Below, in pieces: positions 45,309 through 52,965 of a stretch of DNA of 64,000 nt; position 1 is the first letter of the stretch; each line of letters opens with the position of its first letter. The stretch is from the NCBI RefSeq assembly GCF_003313335.1, contig NZ_QMHP01000003.1, positions 248,001 to 312,000 of the forward strand, in the 5' to 3' direction. This DNA is from Pedobacter zeaxanthinifaciens (GTDB lineage: Bacteria > Bacteroidota > Bacteroidia > Sphingobacteriales > Sphingobacteriaceae). Below the pieces are notes generated by a model, which was not told where the DNA came from, did no database searches, and worked only from the letters and a program-made list of their open reading frames with translations. The position numbers were made by a program, and so were the translations under genes.

Positions 45309-45316
45309 CAAAAATA
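45309..45316 (-). promoter_or_regulatory. -7 promoter element of truA
   Basis: TATTTTTG on the minus strand followed by CACC. Its last base is 6 bases before the TTG start at 45302, which predicts a leaderless transcript. Confidence 0.55.
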
Positions 45317-45370
45317 AAGTTTTAGCCTATAAGTTTTCAGTATACAGCTATATAACTTTTAACTTTACCG

Positions 45371-45402
45371 CAATCAAACAGTTCAACAATTAAACAATTA
45401 AA
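45371..45402. repeat. heteromorphic octamer array, 4 units (CAATTAAA type)
   Basis: CAATCAAA, CAGTTCAA, CAATTAAA, CAATTAAA in register, between truA and the DUF4293 gene, just before a TATTTTCG promoter-like sequence. Confidence 0.65.
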
Positions 45403-45418
45403 CGTATTTTCGCAGTAT

Positions 45419-45862
45419 ATGATTCAAAGAATACAATCTATTTGGCTTTTACTTGCTGCTTTAGCGGCCGTATCTTTATTATTTGTTCCAATAATTGGCT
45501 TGGGAAGTGCTGAGGGATATTTTACCTTGAATGGCGCTGGGTTAAAAAATGAAGCTTTGCCCACCACCAATAATTATCCTTTACTGATTAGCACAATTGC
45601 GGCTGCTTTAATTAGCGTAGCCAATATTTTCAATTTCAGGAATAGAAAATTGCAAATGCGATTAATATGGATCAACATCTTACTATTAATTGGCCTAGGG
45701 CTATGGATGTTTTTGCTAGGTAAATCTGTAACAGGATTAAAAACACTTGATATTGAAGAAGGGGTATTTGTAATTCCAGTGGCTATTATCTTTCTTTTTT
45801 TAGCACTAAGAGGAGTAAACAACGATGAGAAATTGATTCGTTCGGCGGATAGACTACGTTAA
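45419..45862 (+). CDS. DUF4293-type membrane protein
   Basis: 147 residues with four membrane helices (about 7-25, 54-72, 80-98, 113-130) and a short polar tail. The opening MIQRIQSIWLLLAALAAV is the hallmark of DUF4293 proteins, which in Bacteroidota often lie next to truA or rho. No function is known. A TATTTTCG sequence ends about 6 bases before the ATG, so the leader is minimal. Confidence 0.85.
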   Translation: MIQRIQSIWLLLAALAAVSLLFVPIIGLGSAEGYFTLNGAGLKNEALPTTNNYPLLISTIAAALISVANIFNFRNRKLQMRLIWINILLLIGLGLWMFLLGKSVTGLKTLDIEEGVFVIPVAIIFLFLALRGVNNDEKLIRSADRLR

Positions 45863-45945
45863 AATTCTATTAAAATAGTTACAGAAAACCCTGTAAAGGA
45901 GATTTTTACGTACCTTTAGCCATTATTAAAACTAACTTAGTGTAT

Positions 45946-47226
45946 ATGAAAAAACTTTTACTCCTTTTTTTACTAATTAGTAGATTTGCTACTGTTGGAT
46001 ACGGGCAAATTTTCACACAGAATTTTAGCAGCTCTACAGTAGTTAGCGATTATGTAGACGCAACAAATGGTTATGTCGCTAATAAGTTCACGGCAATAAG
46101 CTCCCTTACAAACTCTCCGTCCAGCGTATCAGGAGGAAGGCTAACTTTCTCAAAAACAGGAAATAGCGCATCTTATCTTTCGCAAATCAAAGACATGGGC
46201 GCCACAGTATTAATAGTGTCATTTGATTTTTCAGTATCAGGACAAAGTGCTGCTGGAACTTCTGCGGTTGTTTTTAACGTGGGATCGGCTTTCGGAAACA
46301 ACAGCTCCGCTTACACAGGCTCAACAGGTGGAAATTCAAGGTTTGCTATCAATTTCGCAGCTACATCAGGAGAATTTACAGTACGCGATATCGTAAACAC
46401 AACTAATTCAGCAAACACTTACTCAGGCAACCAAACAATTACCTTTGTAGTCAACAACAAAGCTGTTGGTATCTCTTATGATTCTCCTACTGGAAATAAG
46501 GAATCACTACCCGCCTATACTTGGGATTTATGGGTAGGCAATACCAGAGAATTTAACGATGTTGCGGTTGAAAACTCTAGCAATGCCTTAAATAACTTTA
46601 AAATTTCTGCTCAAAGCAGCGCTCCAAATTGCACTATGTCTTTCGACAACTTTGTGATAAAAGATCAAATGGAGCCTACGGTACTTCCAGTTGCCCTGAA
46701 CGCATTTAAAGCAAAAGCCAACCTTCAACAGGTGGACTTAACTTGGAACACCGCAGCTGAAACAAACAACGCTCGTTTCGAAATTCTTCGCTCGGCAGAT
46801 GGCAAAACTTTCAACAAAATAGATGAAGTTAGTGGCGCAGGAACAAGTACCGAGAACCGCAGCTATGCCTACACAGATCAAAACCCACTTCCTGGTGTAA
46901 ACTATTACAAATTAAAACAGGTGGATTTCGATGGACAATATTCGTTCTCGGAAGTTGAAGCGGTAAAATCAAATGTTGCGGCCAGTAATTTCAAAGTTGC
47001 GGCCAACAAACAAAGCGGAACTGTTAAGCTAACGGTTTATGCAGCTAATAACGGTAAAGCAACGTTCAAGATTTACGACTTAAACGGACGCAAGTTAGCT
47101 GAACAGGAATTGAACTTAAGCAAAGGTTATTCAAATGTTTCGGTCCCTTTTAATGGCGGCAATGGACTACTTATTGCTTCCTTAACTACACCTACGGAAA
47201 CCTTGACACAGAAATTTATTCAGTAA
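45946..47226 (+). CDS. secreted protein with type IX secretion C-terminal sorting domain
   Basis: 426 residues from the ATG at 45946. A signal peptide covers ~1-20 (ends GYGQ). A ~220-residue Ser/Thr/Asn-rich beta-sandwich (46-245) resembles jelly-roll or LamG-like adhesin domains. Residues ~248-335 (PVALNAFKAKANLQQVDLTW...YYKLKQVDFDGQY) are the fibronectin-like module that precedes T9SS signals. The last ~75 residues (FKIYDLNGRKLAEQELNLSKG...) form a type A sorting domain, so the protein should be exported and attached at the cell surface. TACCTTTA at 45911 is a near match to a -7 element. Confidence 0.85.
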   Translation: MKKLLLLFLLISRFATVGYGQIFTQNFSSSTVVSDYVDATNGYVANKFTAISSLTNSPSSVSGGRLTFSKTGNSASYLSQIKDMGATVLIVSFDFSVSGQSAAGTSAVVFNVGSAFGNNSSAYTGSTGGNSRFAINFAATSGEFTVRDIVNTTNSANTYSGNQTITFVVNNKAVGISYDSPTGNKESLPAYTWDLWVGNTREFNDVAVENSSNALNNFKISAQSSAPNCTMSFDNFVIKDQMEPTVLPVALNAFKAKANLQQVDLTWNTAAETNNARFEILRSADGKTFNKIDEVSGAGTSTENRSYAYTDQNPLPGVNYYKLKQVDFDGQYSFSEVEAVKSNVAASNFKVAANKQSGTVKLTVYAANNGKATFKIYDLNGRKLAEQELNLSKGYSNVSVPFNGGNGLLIASLTTPTETLTQKFIQ

Positions 47227-47263
47227 TTCACCAAGTTTATAATACTTCGGGGTATTTATAGTT

Positions 47264-47300
47264 AAAGCCAGTTTGTTTTCCAAACTGGCTTTATTTTTTT
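47264..47300 (+). terminator. terminator of the T9SS-substrate gene
   Basis: A 12-base stem, AAAGCCAGTTTG (47264-47275) with its complement at 47281-47292, a TTTTC loop and a T-run. Confidence 0.85.
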
Positions 47301-47429
47301 AAGGAAATGCTACTAATCGAAATTTTACTAGTGGATTTTAACAGCTGTACGCCCAGCTGAAACAATAGGGACTCGCAGTTATTACCGCTGAGCTAGAAAA
47401 ACGTTAAAACGAGCTACTTTACTGCGTTA

Positions 47430-47560
47430 AATAGCCCCGATTAAACGGAAAGCTTTTTTGTTGCACAACGGTATTTTATACTTCGTAAGTTTTAAAAACT
47501 TAAGAAGTATGACGAATAACTTTCACAAAAAACTTGAAGTGAAAGCGGGACTTTAGATGA
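47430..47560. repeat. composite element, type F copy 1, with a type D palindrome at its centre
   Basis: The left part has CGGAAAGCTTTTTTG at 47446-47460; the right part has CAAAAAACTTGAAG at 47526-47539, then GAAAGCGGGA. A type D palindrome (16-base arms, one mismatch, 47478-47510) lies between them. A second element with the same ends is at 63237-63392. The rest of the 503-base gap (47301-47429 and 47561-47698) holds no gene that I can see. Confidence 0.75.
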
Positions 47561-47698
47561 TAGAAAGTACTAAAAATGCGCTTCTAATGGTGCTACACCT
47601 ACATTAACCAAAGGCGGGTAAAGCTAACTTTCTTATTTACAATTTATTAAGCAAAAAACTATTTGTTAATTTGTGCAAGAAATACCAATTATTAACTG

Positions 47699-47706
47699 TA
47701 CCTTTG
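47699..47706 (+). promoter_or_regulatory. -7 promoter element of the DEAD-box helicase gene
   Basis: TACCTTTG followed by CGCC, 23 bases before the ATG at 47730. The extended form TACCTTTGCGCC is the same as at dgt. Confidence 0.6.
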
Positions 47707-47729
47707 CGCCTTAATTTAAAAATGTTATA

Positions 47730-49652
47730 ATGATAAACCCATTTAGTAAATTGGGGATAAGTGATGACGTTGTTAATGCCGTTAAAGAGCTAGGATTCGA
47801 AAATCCTACGCCTATTCAGGAGCAAGCCATTCCTGTACTGTTAGAGGGTAGTAACGACTTTGTTGGTTTGGCCCAAACAGGAACAGGAAAAACAGCCGCA
47901 TTTGGTTTGCCGTTGTTAGAATTAATCGACTTTAAGAGCAATAAGCCACAGGCACTAATTTTGTGTCCTACACGTGAGCTTTGTTTGCAAATTGCAAACG
48001 ACATCAGGAATTTCTCCAAAAACAAGCCTAATGCTAGCGTAGTAGCCGTTTACGGTGGCGCAAACATTATGCAACAACTACGCGAAATACGCAATGGCGT
48101 ACAAGTGGTAGTGGCCACGCCCGGCCGTATGTTAGATATTATTGGTCGTAAGGCTATCGACTTTTCTAACGTGAAATATGTTGTTTTGGATGAGGCAGAT
48201 GAAATGTTGAACATGGGCTTCCAAGAAGACATCAACGACATTCTTTCTACCACACCAGACGAAAAGAAAACTTGGTTATTTTCGGCTACGATGCCACCTG
48301 AGGTGCGCCGTATAGCTAAAAATTACATGGAAAACCCTACAGAGTTGACCATGGGCACCAAAAATACAGGTAATGCTAACATTGAACACGAGTACTACGT
48401 TGTACGTGCCCGTGATAAATATGCTGCCTTGAAACGTATTGTAGATTACAACCCAGATATTTTTGGCGTAGTTTTCTGTAAAACGAAAATGGATACGCAG
48501 GATGTTGCTGAGCATTTGATTAAAGACGGTTACAATGCCGATGCTTTACATGGCGATCTTTCGCAGCAGCAACGTGATAAGGTAATGAAACGTTTCCGTG
48601 AGAGAAGCATGCAGTTGCTTATTGCTACTGACGTTGCAGCTCGTGGTATTGACGTAAATGATGTTACCCACGTAATTAATTTTGCTTTACCTGATGAGAT
48701 TGAGAGTTATACACACAGAAGCGGTCGTACGGCTAGAGCTGGAAAAACTGGTACTTCTATTTGTATCATCAACTCAAAAGAGGTTGGCAAAATTCGTCAG
48801 ATTGAAAAAATTATTGGCAAAAAATTCACTAAAGCTGAATTGCCTACAGGCTTTGATGTTTGTGAGAAACAATTGTTTGGTTTAATTCACCGTGTACACA
48901 ATGTGGATGTGAATGAAGAGCAAATTGGCCAATACATTTCACGTATCAATGATGAATTTGCTGATTTGAGCAAAGAAGAAATCATCAAAAAATTCGCTTC
49001 TTTGGAGTTTAACCGTTTCTTAGAATATTACCAAAATGCCCCTGATTTAAACATTAGCGCCGATGAGCGTGAGCGTGGTGAGAGAGGTGAGCGTGGCGGC
49101 AGAGAACGCGGAGAGCGTGGAGAGCGTGGCGATAGAGGTAGAGGCGCTGAAGCTGGTTATGCTCGTTTGTTTATCAATGTAGGATCAGTTGATGATTTTA
49201 CCAGAGGTGATTTGTTAAGCTTTGTTTGCAACCACGGCCGCATTAGCGGTAAAGCAGTTGGAAAAATTGATTTAAAAGGTGTCTTCTCTTTCGTTGAAGT
49301 AGAAAGCGAAACTGCTGAATCTCTTTTGGCTAACTTCAAGGATGTGCAATACAATGGCCGTGAGGTGAGGATTGAAATGAGCGGTGATGCCCCTCGTAGC
49401 AGCAATCGCGGTGGTGACCGTGGAGGTCGTGGTGGATTTGGCGGAGAGCGTAGAGGCGGCGGCGAACGTCGTGGTGGCGGTTACGGCGGTGGAAGAGGCG
49501 GAGAACGTTCTGGCAGCGGAAGAAGAGATCGTGGCGAACGTTCAGGCGGAAGTAGCGAAGGCGGCTTCAGAGATTTTTCTGGACGCAGTCGTGATGACCG
49601 TGGCGGTAGCGGCAGACGTGAAGGCGGTGATCGTTCTAGACGTAGGTCTTAA
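47730..49652 (+). CDS. DEAD-box RNA helicase with DbpA-type RNA-binding domain and RG-rich tails
   Basis: 640 residues. The helicase core (1-~375) has the Q motif (Phe5 to Gln30), AQTGTGKT (48-55), PTRELCLQ, DEAD at 154-157, FSATMP and HRSGRTARAGK. A DbpA/CsdA-like RRM follows at ~475-550 (GYARLFINVGSVDDFTRGDLLSFV). It is flanked by two low-complexity regions: an Arg/Glu/Gly repeat (~446-474) and a C-terminal Arg/Gly/Ser tail (~551-640). Such helicases (DeaD/CshA) act in ribosome assembly, mRNA decay and cold adaptation. The RG-rich tails probably bind RNA and may promote condensation. The long hairpin at 49671-49711 terminates it. Confidence 0.93.
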   Translation: MINPFSKLGISDDVVNAVKELGFENPTPIQEQAIPVLLEGSNDFVGLAQTGTGKTAAFGLPLLELIDFKSNKPQALILCPTRELCLQIANDIRNFSKNKPNASVVAVYGGANIMQQLREIRNGVQVVVATPGRMLDIIGRKAIDFSNVKYVVLDEADEMLNMGFQEDINDILSTTPDEKKTWLFSATMPPEVRRIAKNYMENPTELTMGTKNTGNANIEHEYYVVRARDKYAALKRIVDYNPDIFGVVFCKTKMDTQDVAEHLIKDGYNADALHGDLSQQQRDKVMKRFRERSMQLLIATDVAARGIDVNDVTHVINFALPDEIESYTHRSGRTARAGKTGTSICIINSKEVGKIRQIEKIIGKKFTKAELPTGFDVCEKQLFGLIHRVHNVDVNEEQIGQYISRINDEFADLSKEEIIKKFASLEFNRFLEYYQNAPDLNISADERERGERGERGGRERGERGERGDRGRGAEAGYARLFINVGSVDDFTRGDLLSFVCNHGRISGKAVGKIDLKGVFSFVEVESETAESLLANFKDVQYNGREVRIEMSGDAPRSSNRGGDRGGRGGFGGERRGGGERRGGGYGGGRGGERSGSGRRDRGERSGGSSEGGFRDFSGRSRDDRGGSGRREGGDRSRRRS

Positions 49653-49670
49653 CATTCAGTTACCATATAT

Positions 49671-49711
49671 AAAACGACAAAGCCCCGAAAATTTCGGGGC
49701 TTTGTCGTTTT
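49671..49711 (+). terminator. terminator of the helicase gene
   Basis: An unusually long perfect palindrome: 20-base arms (49671-49690 and 49692-49711) with a single central base, rich in G/C near the tip (GCCCCGAAA). It starts 18 bases after the stop codon. Confidence 0.85.
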
Positions 49712-49838
49712 ATTAACTAATCCAAAAAGCACAGATTAAACATCTTTCACAAAATTTAACATTTGCTTTTCCACTAAATCAGCGTAAATATTTATTTTCA
49801 TAGATATTTATCTATACCATTTACCTAAATCGTATTTC

Positions 49839-50522
49839 ATGAATAATTATTGGCTATTTGAAAATGTAAATTTATTTTCAATCATTTGCCCTCATAAATA
49901 CAGGGGCTATACTTCAAACCATCCTTTTAATTTTTTTAATAAAAACGAGTTTATTTATTTTCAAGGAGATGTATCAGACACCATCTTTTTGGTAAATAGT
50001 GGAAGTGTAAAAATTGGTTTTATAGATAATAAAGGTGAAGAATACATTATTGCATACCTAAAAAAAGGCGACATATTCGGCGAAAACGTTTTACTCAGTG
50101 AGATCAATCGCAAGGAATTTGCGCAAGCCGCAGAAAAAAACACCTCTCTTTGTGCGGTCACCACAAAGCAAATTGAAACTATAATACGGGACAATCAATC
50201 TTTTAGCACTAGCATCTACAAACTTATTGGATTAAAACTTAAAAAAATCGAACGTCGGTATCAAATCATGCTTTTCAGAGATGCAAAAACTAGAGCCATT
50301 GAATTTATTAAAGACCTTAAAGACGATGATAAAAATGCGACCAATTTGTTATCTGGCGAAATATTAATCAACAACCCTTTCTCTCAGCATGAAATAGCGA
50401 AACTTATTGGCACTTCTCGCTCAACATTCAATTTAATTTTACACGAACTAGAGAATGAAGGATTTATTATCTATCAAAAAAAACACTTTATACTAAAAAA
50501 TAGGTTTTTGTTAGAAAGCTAA
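49839..50522 (+). CDS. Crp/Fnr-family transcriptional regulator
   Basis: 227 residues. A cyclic-nucleotide-binding-like beta roll spans ~35-130 (FIYFQGDVSDTIFLVNSGSVKIG, GDIFGENVLL) and a C-terminal winged helix-turn-helix ~165-225 (PFSQHEIAKLIGTSRSTFNLILHELENEGFI). The Fnr four-cysteine iron-sulfur set is absent, so an oxygen-sensing cluster is unlikely; the effector is unknown. A DM13 lipoprotein gene follows after 95 bases, in the same direction, and could be its target. Confidence 0.88.
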   Translation: MNNYWLFENVNLFSIICPHKYRGYTSNHPFNFFNKNEFIYFQGDVSDTIFLVNSGSVKIGFIDNKGEEYIIAYLKKGDIFGENVLLSEINRKEFAQAAEKNTSLCAVTTKQIETIIRDNQSFSTSIYKLIGLKLKKIERRYQIMLFRDAKTRAIEFIKDLKDDDKNATNLLSGEILINNPFSQHEIAKLIGTSRSTFNLILHELENEGFIIYQKKHFILKNRFLLES

Positions 50523-50617
50523 CACTTTTTCATATTTAGGTATTTTACATTCGTATCAATCATTAAGTAACGACTGATTGCTATTGAAACTACCTATTAA
50601 AACTAATTACTTAAAAT

Positions 50618-51016
50618 ATGAAAACAATTAATCTTTTTCTTTTAATCTGCCTTTGTTTTACAGTGAGCTGTAAAAAAGACGATGCTAACGATAGCACCAC
50701 CACCGCCTACACATATAAAGGCAATTTTCAGGCTTCTGCACATCCAACTTCTGGAATAGCATTAGTTTCTACAGATAAAACAAAACTTCTATTAGAAAAT
50801 TTCAAGAGTGATAGCGGCCCGAATTTAAACATATACCTAACTACAAGTTTAAATAGTGTTAAAGCCGATTATATCGATCTTGGAGATATTAAAGGCCTAG
50901 ATGGAAATTATGATTACAATATAGCATCGTCGACTGATTTCACGAAGTATAAATATGTAGTAGTTTGGTGTGTTGATTTCAATGTAAATTTTGGCTATGC
51001 AACGTTAGCACCATAA
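50618..51016 (+). CDS. DM13-domain lipoprotein
   Basis: 132 residues. The signal peptide ends in the lipobox VSCKK with Cys18, so the protein is lipid-anchored. The mature part matches the DM13 domain: YKGNFQASAHPTSG, LLENFKSDSGPNLNIYL, YIDLGDIKGLDGNYDYNI and a terminal VVWCVDFNVNFGYATL. The Cys in VVWC is the conserved one proposed for electron transfer. A function in redox or adhesion is suggested by the family only. A strong hairpin follows. Confidence 0.85.
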   Translation: MKTINLFLLICLCFTVSCKKDDANDSTTTAYTYKGNFQASAHPTSGIALVSTDKTKLLLENFKSDSGPNLNIYLTTSLNSVKADYIDLGDIKGLDGNYDYNIASSTDFTKYKYVVVWCVDFNVNFGYATLAP

Positions 51017-51023
51017 TTATACA

Positions 51024-51076
51024 TTACAACTGGTGTTGTACTACATCAATTTATAGGATAACAACACCAGTTGTAA
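51024..51076. terminator. long-stem hairpin between the DM13 gene and the converging gene
   Basis: A perfect 16-base stem (51024-51039 with 51061-51076; core ACAACTGGTGTTGT) and a 21-base loop, with AT-rich ends. It is in the right place to be a bidirectional terminator. Confidence 0.7.
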
Positions 51077-51093
51077 ATTTAACTAAATACGTA

Positions 51094-51426
51094 TTACATT
51101 GGCCTAGTTTTGATTTGGCTAGCTTTTAAATAAATTTTAGCTCCTTTTTTATTGATGTAATACTTGCGGTTTTTACCATCAATGTAAACATTGGAACCAT
51201 CTGGTGCCATTTTACCTTTGTAAGTTTGATCAACTACTTTTGCGCCGCCTTTTACGGCTACCTCTGCGGTTTTATTTCCAACAGCAGTAGCTCCTTTTTC
51301 TACAGCCTTACCTGTTTTTTGGATAGCCTTACCTACTTCGGTTTTTTTCTCCTGGGCGCTCACATTAGTAGTGAATAGGGTTACTGCAGCTATAGCAGCT
51401 AAACCCAATAAATATGTTCTTTTCAT
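51094..51426 (-). CDS. small secreted basic protein
   Basis: 110 residues. A signal peptide covers 1-24 (cleavage after NVSA). A Lys/Gly/Ala-rich amphipathic stretch follows (KAIQKTGKAVEKGATAVGNK, resembling late-embryogenesis or entericidin-like repeats). A C-terminal segment, NVYIDGKNRKYYINKKGAKIYLK, resembles the short basic-adaptor motif (GxxYYINxxGxKxYI) of phycodnavirus and bacterial proteins. The function is unknown; periplasmic or extracellular. Confidence 0.7.
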   Translation of the reverse strand: MKRTYLLGLAAIAAVTLFTTNVSAQEKKTEVGKAIQKTGKAVEKGATAVGNKTAEVAVKGGAKVVDQTYKGKMAPDGSNVYIDGKNRKYYINKKGAKIYLKASQIKTRPM

Positions 51427-51490
51427 CTTTTTAAATTTTAGTGAAAGAAGAACAAACGACGGTATGATTTAGTTTGATTTGCCCATGCCT

Positions 51491-52132
51491 TCACTCCAAA
51501 ACATGCAATGGCGGGTTGTATAATTTACGTTGTGCCTGCCTGCATGACTGATAAAATTGGTTGTAGGCATCTTCCAATTCTTTAGGATGTTGAACACCGC
51601 TATAATTCATCAGGTAAACGTTTGCTTTTGGTTTAAAACCAGCTAAAAAATCAAGCAGCACTACAGCAAAAACCACTTGGATCGGCTTTTCCTTTTTCTT
51701 CAAAATTCTGTCTAAGCCTTGTTCAAAATGGATACGCTCCAGGTGCAACGAAAAAACTCCTCCCTGCGGAAAAATGCCAAGCATATTTTTAGGGTCGCTT
51801 AGCAAAGACGCCGCATAATCTAAAGATTCGACTAATGACCTTGATTTTTTATTAACGGAAAAACAGCCGATGTACTTTAATGCCTTGAAGTTTTTCATTT
51901 GTTCTTCCAGCACCATTACTTTAAATGCTTTCTTTAGCACTTTTCTACAAAGAAAATGCATCATTGGACCATCATTAAAACTAAAATGGTTCATTAACAC
52001 CAGCGTAGCTACGTTATGATCAATACTTGGGGCATTCAAAAAGTTGATTTTGGAAAACTTCGATAAAATGTATTTCTCTGCTCCCAACATTAACCATTGA
52101 ATAATTTTAATTGGACGATCTTTGATAATCAT
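51491..52132 (-). CDS. PlsC-like lysophospholipid/glycerol-3-phosphate acyltransferase
   Basis: 213 residues. The acyltransferase box is NHFSFND (48-54), giving the HxxxxD pair His49-Asp54, and a second box reads FPQGG (121-125) where FPEGT is usual. The replaced Glu may alter substrate handling. It lacks a clear transmembrane helix, so it is probably membrane-peripheral. It overlaps the preceding hydrolase gene by 26 bases and sits two genes after gpsA, which supplies glycerol-3-phosphate. A role in phospholipid or other lipid acylation is the most likely. Confidence 0.8.
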   Translation of the reverse strand: MIIKDRPIKIIQWLMLGAEKYILSKFSKINFLNAPSIDHNVATLVLMNHFSFNDGPMMHFLCRKVLKKAFKVMVLEEQMKNFKALKYIGCFSVNKKSRSLVESLDYAASLLSDPKNMLGIFPQGGVFSLHLERIHFEQGLDRILKKKEKPIQVVFAVVLLDFLAGFKPKANVYLMNYSGVQHPKELEDAYNQFYQSCRQAQRKLYNPPLHVLE

Positions 52133-52961
52133 TTGATTGCTGCAGTTGGGCGGTTAAATATTGATTCATTTTTTCGTTCACAAGTTCATGTCCATCATCG
52201 AATAAATGGATATTTGGTAAATGTAGCAATTTGGCAAAGCGCTCCCCTATTTGACTTGGGAATAATTTATCCTTTTTACCGAAGTAAAGATGCACCTCTA
52301 TGTTGTTTTCATTAATCTGGTTGGCAATTCTACGCCTATCAAAAGAAAGCGTACCATAATAAGTGATGGTATTGTAACAAGTTAAGCGGGTATCAACAGT
52401 ACCAAATTCAGCCTGTAAAATACGATAGATAGCCGCATCAACATAGTTAAGCTTCAGCAAAAGATTCAGCAAGAAATAAACCGCTTTAGGGCTATAAACT
52501 AGTCGGTAAAACAACCTGTTTACCAAAAAATTTGCACCGCCTAATTTCAATAATTTATTAGGCTCTATCCCATCAGGCGCAATTAAATAAGCACTTGCGA
52601 TTCTTTCTGGCATTTGCTCAATTAAAGCCAGTGCCATGCGGGTGCCTATACTGTATGATAACAACGATACTTTTTCCGTTTCGGGATAGAGCGCCCCTAA
52701 AAACTGCTTGATTTGCTTTGTAAAAAAAACAGGCTGTAAACCTTTCCTTACCTTTTTAACATCAAAATCCTGTAGTGTAGTTTCTCCGTGAAAAAATAAA
52801 TCGAAGCTAATGATTTTGTACTTTTTCCCAAGAGATGCTTCTAATACTTTAAACTGTGTGCCTTTCATGCCAAACCCGTGAAATGCAAGTAGTAAAGCAG
52901 TGCCGCTACCATACTCATGGTAACTTAGGCTGCAAGAAGAATCCACTTGAAATACGGGCAT
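52107..52961 (-). CDS. alpha/beta hydrolase
   Basis: 284 residues. The oxyanion HG is at 28-29, the nucleophile elbow is SYSIG with Ser104 (the first Gly of GxSxG is replaced by Ser), and the catalytic His is probably His258 in DDGHELV. No signal peptide is seen, so it is cytoplasmic. The substrate is unknown. It sits between gpsA (4 bases upstream) and the acyltransferase gene, a layout that suggests work on acyl esters or lipids. Confidence 0.85.
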   Translation of the reverse strand: MPVFQVDSSCSLSYHEYGSGTALLLAFHGFGMKGTQFKVLEASLGKKYKIISFDLFFHGETTLQDFDVKKVRKGLQPVFFTKQIKQFLGALYPETEKVSLLSYSIGTRMALALIEQMPERIASAYLIAPDGIEPNKLLKLGGANFLVNRLFYRLVYSPKAVYFLLNLLLKLNYVDAAIYRILQAEFGTVDTRLTCYNTITYYGTLSFDRRRIANQINENNIEVHLYFGKKDKLFPSQIGERFAKLLHLPNIHLFDDGHELVNEKMNQYLTAQLQQSNDYQRSSN

Positions 52962-52965
52962 GTTG

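Noticed and set aside
47227..47699. A structured regulatory RNA in the leader of the helicase gene
   Set aside because: The hairpins there belong to repeat elements found elsewhere, and the -7 element at 47699 puts the start of the transcript downstream of them.
49384..49716. 110-codon Ala/Val-rich frame at the end of the helicase gene
   Set aside because: A frame shadow of the RG-rich tail; its low complexity mirrors the Arg/Gly codons.
51024..51076. The long hairpin as a mobile repeat
   Set aside because: No second copy was seen in the window and its place between convergent genes fits a terminator.
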